A stretch of DNA of 64,000 nucleotides from Pseudomonas petrae. Its GTDB lineage: Bacteria; Pseudomonadota; Gammaproteobacteria; Pseudomonadales; Pseudomonadaceae. Made by a program: the position numbers and the translations under genes. The notes below the pieces were generated by a model. That model worked only from the letters and a program-made list of their open reading frames with translations, ran no database searches and was not told the origin of the DNA. Location: the NCBI RefSeq assembly GCF_021728295.1, contig NZ_JAKJXE010000010.1, forward strand, positions 1-64,000, read 5' to 3'. Shown here piece by piece: positions 16,605 through 24,850 of the stretch (positions within the stretch are counted from its first letter, which is position 1; every line of letters starts with the position of its first letter).

Positions 16605-18315
16605 CAAAATTTGTTCTCAAACTACATTCGAATTTTGTTTGGAGACAATCGTCAGTTCCTTTCACTCTGTAACCCCACTTGACCTTGCGAATAAATTCAA
16701 ACCCGCTCCAAGACATTTCATCGTGTTCAATAATCACGGTCTGAATAAATTCATTCGCATATTCACAGAATGCCCAAAATTTCCCGTCTTGTCTGAATTT
16801 CGCAAGTTGTACAAATACTATGTTCGTGAATGTTATCATTAGTTCGCTTGGCTCTTTATCGAAAAACCTATCAAATGCACGCCATAGGATAGTTTGTGTC
16901 TTCCCAAAAAAACCATACATTCTATAACCCCACAGACGAGCAACGGCTTTGTTCTTCATCGACTCATCGGATTTTTCACGAAGGCTTTTAATGACATACT
17001 TCGTAATATAAGTGGCAGGACTTGCGCCTTTCTTGACCGATTTCTTTGCCTCTTCATCTGATATGAAAACTATCCGCACAGCATTCTCACTATGCGAATA
17101 GTGTTTATGGATAAGAGCGATTAACTCAGCGGCTTGGTCCGGGCGTACAAAAAACATCGAGTGCATATGAACGCATTGGTCTTTGTGAGCTTCCTTGCAC
17201 CACATCCCAAGCGTTTCTATCTCGTGTCTTTCTCTATCCTTGTTCAACGCCACAAGCCTTGTAGAAAGCCAATCAGACGCTTCCCTTGGCGTTGAACCGT
17301 CCCAACAGTTCCGACCACTTTTAGGATTTGAATGAAATTCAGCCGGACACGTAAAAGTAGTAAATAAAGCGATGTATCCCTTACTCTCTGCGACTTTCTC
17401 CAAGTCTTTAACTTTCATATAAATTTCGGACGCTTTGCGCTCATCAGTTAAGGCAAATTTTGAGAGCGGGATTTTCTGTTCTTTTCCTTTATCGTCAGTA
17501 TAAACGATTTCAGTATTATCAATAAATTCTTGCTGCTCAATGTCTTTTTCTCTCTGATACCCTAAAAGTTCGTTGCTACAATATGCTTCATCATTCCACC
17601 CAATTTTACGATTTTTTAGTAAGTGCATTTCTCGTTGTTTTCTTGCGACGGCTTTGACAATTTTCGCAAGCCTTCTAAAAGTGCATTTGTCTTTACCCTC
17701 ATTTTCTTTGCCATAAATGCTTCTATCGCTTGCGTAGCGGATACCTTCATCGTCCACAAAAAACTCATACAACTTATCAAACACAGTACCGGAACAGCGC
17801 AAATCAGAAAACCTTACATTTTTATATATTTCAATGCTATTCAGTTCGCTCTTAGATTTTAGGTCAGCGCTTGCGACCAGAATTAACTGCTTTAAATATT
17901 CATCGGCACGGAGGTAATCAAACAGCCTATTTATTGTTTTGGCTAATGCCAGTGCATCCGTTGCGTAATTTTCTATTTTCTCTTGATATGAAAACTCTTG
18001 TTTCTTATTGGCTCGTAGAACATTGAATTTAGGTGTAGGAAGTTTTATTATTTTGATAAACCCTAAATCCTCGGCTTCTTCATCGCTTACGAAGGGCAAT
18101 GAAGACTCAACACGATAATCGCTCGAAAATTCGAAGGTTCTTGTAAGCGGGTTGAGTTGAGATATGACTACTTTTAGTTTTGCGACTAGTTCCGAAGCAT
18201 TGATATGCGGATTTTGAAACAATTCGGCATTGGCTTTTACTTCTGCGATGTTTTGTTGAGTTAATGCTTGACTTTTATTTTTGTGTGATACAATAGACGT
18301 ATGGGTTGTTTTCAT
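16597..18315 (-). CDS. HUH replication initiator, phage P2 gpA-like
   Basis: A 572-residue rolling-circle replication endonuclease. The HUH motif is H383-M-H385 in CVHMHSMFFV, and the double-tyrosine motif is Y436-I-T-K-Y440, a YxxxY spacing as in phage P2 gpA (Tyr450/Tyr454) and phiX174 A. The glycine/tryptophan-rich stretch before the HUH (FTTFTCPAEFHS and NCWDGSTPREASDWL) also matches the replication gene A family. It implies the excised circle can replicate. It is convergent with the mob operon and ends within the terminator region at 16597. The ribosome site upstream is weak (AAGAA). Confidence 0.87.
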   Translation of the reverse strand: MKTTHTSIVSHKNKSQALTQQNIAEVKANAELFQNPHINASELVAKLKVVISQLNPLTRTFEFSSDYRVESSLPFVSDEEAEDLGFIKIIKLPTPKFNVLRANKKQEFSYQEKIENYATDALALAKTINRLFDYLRADEYLKQLILVASADLKSKSELNSIEIYKNVRFSDLRCSGTVFDKLYEFFVDDEGIRYASDRSIYGKENEGKDKCTFRRLAKIVKAVARKQREMHLLKNRKIGWNDEAYCSNELLGYQREKDIEQQEFIDNTEIVYTDDKGKEQKIPLSKFALTDERKASEIYMKVKDLEKVAESKGYIALFTTFTCPAEFHSNPKSGRNCWDGSTPREASDWLSTRLVALNKDRERHEIETLGMWCKEAHKDQCVHMHSMFFVRPDQAAELIALIHKHYSHSENAVRIVFISDEEAKKSVKKGASPATYITKYVIKSLREKSDESMKNKAVARLWGYRMYGFFGKTQTILWRAFDRFFDKEPSELMITFTNIVFVQLAKFRQDGKFWAFCEYANEFIQTVIIEHDEMSWSGFEFIRKVKWGYRVKGTDDCLQTKFECSLRTNFGQ

Positions 18316-18366
18316 TTCTTATATTTTTGCTTGGTAACTTCAGTATAACAAATCAAAACCCAACAC

Positions 18367-18394
18367 AAGAGCCGAAAGGCTCTTTTTTATTGCC
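18367..18394 (+). terminator. Terminator-like repeat, copy 2
   Basis: AAGAGCC-GAAA-GGCTCTTTTTT followed by ATTGCC repeats the unit at 16577-16604. The T tract is on the plus strand, so it would stop rightward transcription crossing the replication gene from entering the lipoprotein gene. Confidence 0.8.
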
Positions 18395-18499
18395 TGCAAC
18401 TTTGTAGACATAGACTTATGAGCATTTAATAGAAGTGGGTTATGTTGGAAGCCACGGAATTAAAGGTTGCGACAGTTATTTTAGAATTATCCAAGAAGA

Positions 18500-18549
18500 G
18501 CAAAAGCAAAAGCAAAAATGCATTGCCTGTCGGCTCGGCTCGCTCGGCT
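18500..18549. other. Iterated repeats in the 393-nt gap before the lipoprotein gene (possible origin)
   Basis: Three tandem GCAAAA units (18500-18517) are followed by the GC-rich iteration CGGCTCGGCTCGCTCGGCT (18531-18549) in an otherwise AT-rich, gene-free gap (18316-18708). Such repeats could be a replication or regulatory site; no nick site is identifiable. I see no convincing gene in the gap. Confidence 0.35.
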
Positions 18550-18708
18550 ATACACTGCGATGCGATAAGCACATGTCAAGAAGTGAAGCGCGTTCGAGTA
18601 AGTTGAAATTATGCGTGCTTGTATCTAATGCAAATTGCCCGCCTAGTCAACGAAAATCGAATATGGCATAATGCTTTGTAATAAAAAATCATTTTGGAGT
18701 AAACAAGG

Positions 18709-19497
18709 ATGTATAAGCAAAGTTTTTTGTACCTTGCATTGATGGGTTTTACACTCGCGGGCTGTCAAACTAATCAGTCAGTAAGTAGTAAATATGCAGC
18801 CGACGCTGACTATCTCAATAAAAGTTACTTGGTTACAAAAGACCAGACGTATATGGGGATTCGTGATTCCTTGACTGACGGGCAAAACGTTACCATCGTA
18901 CAAACTTTCAGAAGCCCGCAGGGTTTACTGATGGTAAAAGTCATGAATGATACTAAACAGGTATTATTTGATAAGCCATACAGTTTGAGCGACCTAGGGT
19001 TGGTTGACAATATTGGTGACCCTGTTCAAAAGTCTGTTGACGAAAATAAGGTTAAATCAGGGGTTTTCGGAAAACAGCAACATGGCTATGGCAAAAAACT
19101 TTTTGAGGAAAATTATAGCTATACCTCTACGGTCGAAAATACTCGGCTTGACGGTCTCGTAGTACATGGGGAATCTCGACGTGATGGTCTTGGAGCAATC
19201 TGCTCCAAAGGAAAGGTTTTCCTGACCGTAACACAATCAGATACTATCGCCGCACCGGGTAGTACTGTCTCTTATCGTATCTATGTCGACAGAAAACCAA
19301 CATATGACGTAACAGCGCAAATGGCGACTTACTCCGCTCTTTTTTCTACCCCACCAGATGCCCTAGTCCAAGACCTATTACAGGGTAGAGAAGGTATTCT
19401 GCGAATTAACACTTTAACTACTGTCCGCACTGTCAATTTCAGACTCGATGGGTTTGCAGAGATGTACACGCGGGTCAGAAATAACTGCTTGAAATGA
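18709..19497 (+). CDS. Lipoprotein of unknown function (element cargo)
   Basis: A 262-residue predicted lipoprotein: short signal MYKQSFLYLALMGFTLAGC with lipobox LAGC (Cys19). The mature part is rich in beta-type alternation, with a run LVVHGESRRDGLGAICSKGKVFLTVTQS and a C-terminal VNFRLDGFAEMYTRVRNNC. I do not recognise the family. It has a good ribosome site (GGAG...AAGG) and ends 47 bp from the right end of the element, the usual cargo position. A role in surface exclusion, host interaction or fitness cannot be chosen from sequence. Confidence 0.75.
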   Translation: MYKQSFLYLALMGFTLAGCQTNQSVSSKYAADADYLNKSYLVTKDQTYMGIRDSLTDGQNVTIVQTFRSPQGLLMVKVMNDTKQVLFDKPYSLSDLGLVDNIGDPVQKSVDENKVKSGVFGKQQHGYGKKLFEENYSYTSTVENTRLDGLVVHGESRRDGLGAICSKGKVFLTVTQSDTIAAPGSTVSYRIYVDRKPTYDVTAQMATYSALFSTPPDALVQDLLQGREGILRINTLTTVRTVNFRLDGFAEMYTRVRNNCLK

Positions 19498-19517
19498 AGA
19501 ACGCTGACTAAACGGAG

Positions 19518-19534
19518 TTTCTACAAAATCCGCC
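19518..19534 (+). other. attP arm, right element end
   Basis: TTTCTACAAAATCCGCC pairs with the reverse complement of 12373-12389 at 14 of 17 positions. In the closed circle the centre reads ATTGCAAT, a perfect 8-bp palindrome containing the shared GC(A). Confidence 0.65.
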
Positions 19535-19541
19535 AGTGATT

Positions 19542-19544
19542 GCA
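19542..19544. repeat. attR core (GCA)
   Basis: This is the second copy of the shared trinucleotide, positioned in the kinase codons ATG-AAT-GC. See the element entry for the reconstruction. Confidence 0.85.
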
Positions 19545-21747
19545 TTCATGGGCGTGCGGATCTCGTGGCTCATGGTTGCCAGGAAGGTGCTTTTCGCGCG
19601 GTTGGCATCGTCCGCCAGGTCCTTGGCCGTCTGCAGTTGCTCGATCAATTGCCGCCGTTCGCTGATGTCGATCCAGCCGCCGATGATGCCCTGCACTTTG
19701 CCGAGGGAGTCGCGGAACGGAAGGATCCAGTGGTAGATCGTCAGCTCGCGGCCGCCGATGTGCAGCGAGCGATCGAGAATCAGCGGCTCGTTGTCGGCCA
19801 TGACGCGCTTGTAATCCTCGACGTAACCCAGAGCCTCCTCGGTATTGCTTAAAATGCCGTCCAGAATACTTTTGCCGATCACGTCCTCGCGCCGCTCGGC
19901 AAAGGCGGCGAGGTAGCTTTCGTTGCACATTTTCAACAGGCCGTCGCGGTCGCGGACATAGATGGGATGAGGCGTGCCGTTGACCAGCGCGCTCATGAAT
20001 TCGAACTGATCGTTGAGCGCACGCTCGGCGCGTTCGCGCTGTTTGATCTGCCGGCGCATCCAGGCATTCCACGCCAGTGAACCCAGCAGCAACAGACTCG
20101 CGCCGCCGATGATCTGATAGATCAACAGCTCATAGTCGTGCCACGCGCCGCTGCCCGGCGGTGTATAGGTGCGCCAGCGATTGTTGATGGCGGCCAGGTC
20201 TTCCGGGGCGATGCTCGACAGCGCCTTGTCGAGAATCGAGGTCAGCTCGGTCGCATTGCGTGACGTGGCCATGGCAATGCGCGCCGGTTCCTGCCCCACC
20301 GTTACACGCATCTGCAACGTGTCGTTCAACGCCCGTGAGGACAGGAAATAACTGGCGCTGAACAGCGAAGTGATGGCGCCCTCCACGCGGCCGTGGGCGA
20401 GCATGTCCAGGGCTTGCGCCGGGTTGTCGACCTCCACCGGATAAATGCCCGGGTGCTGGTCGTGCAGGAAGGGCAGGATCGGGCTGCTGAGGGTCAGCGC
20501 CACCCGCTTGCCGTCCAGTTGATCGAGATTGGAGGGGGCCGAGGTTTCCTTGCGCGTGACCAGCACGAACACGTTGTCCAGGTAGGGACGGCTGAAATTG
20601 AAGCGGTTCTGGCGCTCTTCGCTGGGGATCATCGCGCCGATCAGGTCGGCCTGACCCTGGCTCAGCTGGTTGGTCATGTCGTTCATGCTGGCGGCATGGG
20701 TGACCTTGAAGGTGAGCCCGGTGCGCAGGCGGATGAGTTCGAGCAAGTCGGCGGTGACGCCGCTGAAATTGCCGGCCGCATCAAAGAACGTCAGCGGCGC
20801 ATAGGCCTCGTTGAACACCACGCGAACGGTCGGATGCTGTGCGATCCAGCGTTCTTCTCGTTGATTGAGCTGCAGCTTCTGGTCGGTGAGCATCAGGTCG
20901 CTGCCGGCGCCCCAGCGTTTGGAAATGGCGACGCGCTCTTCCACCGGAATGCCGTTGAGCACCCGATTGACGATGTCCAGCAGCACCGGGTTGGACGCCT
21001 GCACGGCGAAGCTGAAACCGTTCGCCTCGTGCTTGCCGAAATTGGCCATCTGCACGTTGTTCAGATAGCCCTTGTTGATCACGTAGTGGGTGGAAATCGT
21101 GTCGCCCAGAAACACGTCGGCCTGATTGAAGGCCACGGCATTGATCGCGCTCTGGAAGGAGGGGAAGGTCTGCAGCCGCGCCTTGGGATAAAGCGCGGCG
21201 ATTTCGTCGGGCGGCAGGTAGTGATAAACCATGCTCAGGCGCAAACCGTTGAGGTCGCCGTTCAAGGGCCGGGCCTCTCCGGCGCGGGTCACCAGGACGG
21301 GCTGGTCAACGGCGTAGGGCGTTGACAGCATGATCCCGCGCGACGCCGCCTCGTAGCCATTGGCGCTGCCCAGCAAATCGATTTCGCCCTCGCTCAGCGC
21401 CTGAACCGCCTCGTCGCGGCTGGCGAATCGCAGCACCCTGACCGGCAGGTCGAGCACGCGTCCGAGAATGCCCACGTAATCAGCGGTAAAGCCTTCGTAG
21501 TCGTGCCCGGTCAGGGTCATGTCGAAGGGCGGATAGTCCGGCGCGGAGGTGCCGACCACCAGCTCGCGCTTGTTGCGCACCCATTGCCACTGGGCGCGGT
21601 CCAGCGTCACGTCCATGTGCGCAGGGTTGGAGCGGCTCAGCAGCGTGTAGCGTTCCGGCGCCAGGGGATCTGCCTGGGTATCGAAGCCAAGGCAGACCAT
21701 CACGGCTGCTATCCAATAGTCCTTTAACGCCTTTGGCATCCTGTCTC

Positions 21748-22374
21748 TCACACTAGCGAATTGCGTTTTGCCATCTCGATAAGTTCTACCAGAGTCTTGG
21801 CCTTGAGTTTTTGCATCAACCGGGTTTTGTAAGTGCTGACCGTTTTGTTGCTGAGAAACATGCCTTTGGCGATTTCCTTGTTTGTCCGCCCTTGGGCAAA
21901 CAGTTGCAACACCATCAGTTCACGGTCATTGACGAGTTTGAAGCGCTCAAGCTCGTTGGGGTCACCCTCTTTTTTGATCGACGCGGCAAGGGCCTGACTG
22001 GGAAAGTAATTGTAGCCGGATAATACCGCTTTGACCGAGCTGACAAGTTCGCTGAGGTCTTCCTGCTTGCACACATAACCCGAGGCGCCCGACTGCATGC
22101 ATCGGATGGCGAACAGGCTCGGCGCCTGAGCGGTCAGAACGAGAATCTTCGAGGGCAGGTTCATGGCGTTGAAGCGGGCGAGGACTTCGAGCCCGTCCAG
22201 CTTGGGGATGCTGATGTCGAGGATGATCAGGTCGGGCATGCATTCACGGACCATCTGCATGGCGTCGACGCCGTTGTCGGTCTCTCCGACCACCTCGTAA
22301 TTCTCGTTTTCCAGAAGCATACGTATGGCCATTCGTATGACCGGGTGGTCGTCGATAATAAAAATAGAGTTCAT
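21748..22374 (-). CDS. LuxR-type response regulator, BvgA/EvgA-like
   Basis: A 208-residue response regulator. The receiver phospho-acceptor Asp is in LIILDISIPKLDG, followed by ILVLTAQ and the conserved Lys in YVCKQEDL. A LuxR-type HTH follows: LVNDRELMVLQLFAQGRTNKEIAKGMFLSNKTVSTYKTRLMQKL. BvgA is 209 aa. The ATG at 22374 (MNSIFII) is used; the open frame reaches a TTG at 22380. It overlaps the kinase start by 4 nt, so it is the first gene of the operon and remains intact although its kinase is split. Confidence 0.93.
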   Translation of the reverse strand: MNSIFIIDDHPVIRMAIRMLLENENYEVVGETDNGVDAMQMVRECMPDLIILDISIPKLDGLEVLARFNAMNLPSKILVLTAQAPSLFAIRCMQSGASGYVCKQEDLSELVSSVKAVLSGYNYFPSQALAASIKKEGDPNELERFKLVNDRELMVLQLFAQGRTNKEIAKGMFLSNKTVSTYKTRLMQKLKAKTLVELIEMAKRNSLV

Positions 22375-22462
22375 GATCAATCCATAACGGGTGGCAAGAA
22401 AGCGCGCACCTTATCCCAGATGTTCAAGGCGCACATAAAGAGATCATGCCCGAAGCGCTATA

Positions 22463-22476
22463 TAGGAATGTTCCTA
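22463..22476. promoter_or_regulatory. RcsB/BvgA-type response-regulator box
   Basis: TAGGAATGTTCCTA is a perfect palindrome apart from its central TG. It sits 89 nt upstream of the response regulator start, in the AT-rich 362-nt gap between the regulator and the receiver gene. It closely resembles the RcsB box (TAAGAATATTCCTA) and paired BvgA heptads, which suggests autoregulation. The rest of the gap holds no gene I can support. Confidence 0.6.
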
Positions 22477-22736
22477 CAGAAATAAGCGTATGTGCGTACA
22501 TGGATGCACTCGGCGGTCATGAATGTTTAATACGTATCAGTATTTACCGTTGATTAAATGCATTTAAAAATGCGTGTTTATTGCCAATCGGAATAACCCC
22601 GCACATTCGCGAAACTGTCCCTGCATGTTTAAAAACGTCGCTTGCCCGATATCAACGGCACGTGGAAATGCGCACTCCGCAGCGGCCTGCATCGGTGCTG
22701 GCAGATACCCGAAAAGGACCGGGCTGCAGGCGAACA

Positions 22737-23126
22737 TTACGCGGGCGTGGACAGCAGGCTGATCAGCTCCAGGGTGTTGAGCGGTTTGCTCAGGCACCCC
22801 AGCAGTGGCAGGCCCATCGCCCTGGCTTCGGACTCAAGGCTCGCCAGCGGATCCGCGTCGAGGCCGCTGAGCAGCACGGCGCGCTGGATCAACCCGCGCT
22901 GGTTCGCCGTCCGTATCAGCTCCAGGCCGCACATGCCCGGCAGACGCTGGTCGCAGAGCAGGAGGTCATAGGGCTCGGCGCTGCGCTCCATGGCGCCGAG
23001 TGCTTCGCTGGCATTGAGCGCCGGCGTGACGCGGTACAGACCATGGTTGTTCAGCAGTATCTGCAAGGCGATCAACTGAAACGGATGATCCTCAACCAGC
23101 AGGATTCGGAAATCTTTAGTGAACAT
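22737..23126 (-). CDS. Stand-alone receiver-domain protein
   Basis: A 129-residue single receiver domain with no output domain. It has acidic residues in ILLVEDHPFQ, phospho-acceptor Asp in DLLLCDQRLPGMCG, and Lys in LSKPLNTLEL. The ATG at 23126 (MFTKDF) is chosen over 23234 because the receiver fold begins there. It lies upstream of the BvgA/BvgS-like operon on the same strand and could take phosphate from the kinase, as receiver partners do in the Roc systems of P. aeruginosa (inference). Confidence 0.83.
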   Translation of the reverse strand: MFTKDFRILLVEDHPFQLIALQILLNNHGLYRVTPALNASEALGAMERSAEPYDLLLCDQRLPGMCGLELIRTANQRGLIQRAVLLSGLDADPLASLESEARAMGLPLLGCLSKPLNTLELISLLSTPA

Positions 23127-23350
23127 CGGCGGTTCCAGACGTAGGGGGAGTGAGCGCGACCGCGTGATGGCGGGCCGGCGGCGCGCTCGCAGGTGGACGG
23201 TGTCTTCGGGAGGTAATGGGTCGGGTTGTCCCAAGGCTCGGAATGGCGCGGATTATTCGGCAGGGATGTACGACCAGCGATAAGGGCATTCCGACGGTTG
23301 CGTAGGAAATGTCCGAAGTTGCTGTTGGATTTCCTGAAGCCCCAATGAGA

Positions 23351-23382
23351 AAAGCCCGAATACAGGCTCGTATTCGGGCTTT
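23351..23382 (-). terminator. Terminator of the dGTPase gene
   Basis: A 13-bp perfect stem AAAGCCCGAATAC / GTATTCGGGCTTT with a 6-nt loop lies 41 nt past the stop. The minus strand continues with CTTTTC, giving a workable T tract; the other direction is weaker. Confidence 0.85.
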
Positions 23383-23423
23383 CGCGAGCGTTCTCGAAAA
23401 GGCGCGACTGCTAAAAGGCGCCG

Positions 23424-24755
23424 CTAGACAGGGCTGGAGTGACCGGTCATTTCACGGGCCATTTCGCTGGCGTAGCTGTCGGTCATGCCGGCGATGAAAT
23501 CGATGACCCTGAGGAAGGACGTGTGCAGCGGCCAGCTTGGGTCGGGCGCGTTATTGCCCAGCAGATCGAGAATGCGCCGGCTCTTGAACGATGGCTCATG
23601 CCCGCCGAACTGTTCCAGCGCCGCGCCGCAGAAGGCATTCAGCAGGATCTCCAGCGTGGTATAGGCGCCGATTTCGTGCAGCGTCTTGCGCTTGTCCTGG
23701 AAGATCTTCTTGCGCGCCATGTCCTTGGCATTGAGCACGCAGCGTTTGGCTGGCCCGTGCATGTGTTCGACCAGATCGCCCTGCAGCGTGCCGGCCAGCA
23801 GCGCGTCCTGCTGTTCGACGAAAGCGCGGGCCGCGGCGTTGGTCAGGTGCTCGATGGCCTTGCCGCGCAGAATCGCCAGCTTGCGACGCCGCGAGTCATT
23901 GGGGCCCAACTGGCGGTACGTTTCCGGCAGATCATCGCCCACCAGACCCAGCAGCAGCGACTCGACCTCGTCGTAGGTGAGCAACTCCATTTCAAGACCG
24001 TCTTCGAGATCGATCAGCGCGTAGCAGATGTCGTCGGCCGCCTCCATCAGGTACACCAGCGGATGCCGGGCCCAGCGTTGGTCCTCGATCTGCGGCAGGC
24101 CGAGTTTGCCGGCGATCTGCTCCAGGATCGGCAGCTCGCTCTGGTAGCAACCGAACTTGTGTTTCTTGTAGCCCAGGGAGTCGGCGTGACGCGCCGTCCA
24201 CGGGTATTTCAGGTAGGTGCCGAGGGTGGCGTAGGTCAGCCGCGTGCCGCCCTCGAACTGGTGGTATTCCAGTTGGGTGAGGACGCGGAACCCCTGGGCG
24301 TTGCCTTCGAAATTGAGGAAGTCGTTGCGTTCAACCTCGCTCATCGCGTCCAGCCAGCCGCGGCCTGCGGCCTGTTTGAACCAGTTGCGGATGGCGTCTT
24401 CGCCGGAGTGGCCGAAGGGTGGATTGCCGATGTCGTGGGCCAGGCAGGCCGATTGCACGACCATGCCCAGATCACTGGGGTCACACCAGTCGGGCAGGGC
24501 ACTGCGCAGGGTTTCGCCGACGCGCATCCCCAGCGAGCGGCCGACGCAGCTGACCTCCAGCGAATGGGTCAGGCGCGTATGGATGTGGTCGTTGCTGGTG
24601 ACCGGGTGAACCTGGGTTTTGCGGCCGAGACGGCGAAAGGCGCCGGAGAAAATGATCCGGTCGTGATCCTTGTGGAACGGACTGCGCCCCAATTCCTCAG
24701 GGCTGTGCAGGGTCTTGCCAAGGCGCTCGCGGGTGAGCAGGGTTTGCCAATCCAA
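23424..24755 (-). CDS. dgt: Deoxyguanosinetriphosphate triphosphohydrolase-like protein
   Basis: A 443-residue HD-domain dNTP triphosphohydrolase, which releases tripolyphosphate from dGTP and related dNTPs. The metal site is visible as RLTHSLEV, LAHDIGNPPFGHSGE and, later, MEAADDICYALIDLEDG. The N-terminus RSPFHKDHDRIIFSGAFRRLGRKTQV is characteristic of the bacterial dGTPase family. It stands alone with its own terminator. Whether it is a strict dGTPase or a broader dNTPase cannot be told. Confidence 0.92.
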   Translation of the reverse strand: MDWQTLLTRERLGKTLHSPEELGRSPFHKDHDRIIFSGAFRRLGRKTQVHPVTSNDHIHTRLTHSLEVSCVGRSLGMRVGETLRSALPDWCDPSDLGMVVQSACLAHDIGNPPFGHSGEDAIRNWFKQAAGRGWLDAMSEVERNDFLNFEGNAQGFRVLTQLEYHQFEGGTRLTYATLGTYLKYPWTARHADSLGYKKHKFGCYQSELPILEQIAGKLGLPQIEDQRWARHPLVYLMEAADDICYALIDLEDGLEMELLTYDEVESLLLGLVGDDLPETYRQLGPNDSRRRKLAILRGKAIEHLTNAAARAFVEQQDALLAGTLQGDLVEHMHGPAKRCVLNAKDMARKKIFQDKRKTLHEIGAYTTLEILLNAFCGAALEQFGGHEPSFKSRRILDLLGNNAPDPSWPLHTSFLRVIDFIAGMTDSYASEMAREMTGHSSPV

Positions 24756-24850
24756 GGCCGGTACTCCGTCGGGTGATTACCGCGCTAGCTTCCCGGTTCA
24801 CCCCGCACGCTGCAAGCACAAGATCGATGAAACGATACCAGCAAGCATCA

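Larger units (their letters stand above)
12367..19544. mobile_element. 7.18-kb integrative mobilizable element inserted in a kinase H-box
   Basis: The limits come from reconstructing the interrupted kinase: one GCA copy plus 7175 bp is removed to restore the frame. The interior is visibly AT-rich against GC-rich flanks. The genes in order are a serine recombinase, putative mobilization accessory protein, MOBP relaxase, HUH replication protein (opposite strand) and a lipoprotein. There are no capsid, conjugation-pore or partition genes, so transfer would need a helper. Element ends carry inverted arms (19518-19534 and 12373-12389) that would flank the core in the excised circle. Confidence 0.92.
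19508..21751 (-). pseudogene. 5' part of the BvgS-like hybrid sensor kinase, truncated in the H-box
   Basis: The first 736 residues are native; translation then enters the element and stops after ten foreign residues (ITGGFCRNSV), giving 747 aa. The domains are an N-terminal signal region, two tandem SBP_bac_3 (Venus flytrap) periplasmic sensor domains (about 60-290 and 305-540), one membrane helix (IIGGASLLLLGSLAWNAW, about 555-575), a PAS domain (about 590-700) and the start of HisKA ending MSHEIRTPMN with His729. The joined gene would be 1229 aa with His729/Asp1020/His1161, close to the published layout of Bordetella BvgS (His729/Asp1023/His1172). Without its ATPase, receiver and Hpt domains the fragment cannot autophosphorylate alone. 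Its start overlaps the stop of the response-regulator gene. Confidence 0.93.

Noticed and set aside
18435..18671. A 78-codon plus-strand frame between the replication gene and the lipoprotein gene
   Set aside because: It runs through the GCAAAA and CGGCT repeats, has poor composition and no ribosome site.
12367..19544. The element as a prophage
   Set aside because: No capsid, tail, lysis or terminase gene. Only the replication protein looks phage-like.
12367..19544. The element as an insertion sequence or transposon
   Set aside because: No terminal inverted repeats with target duplication beyond GCA. The recombinase is a large serine type with attP-like arms.
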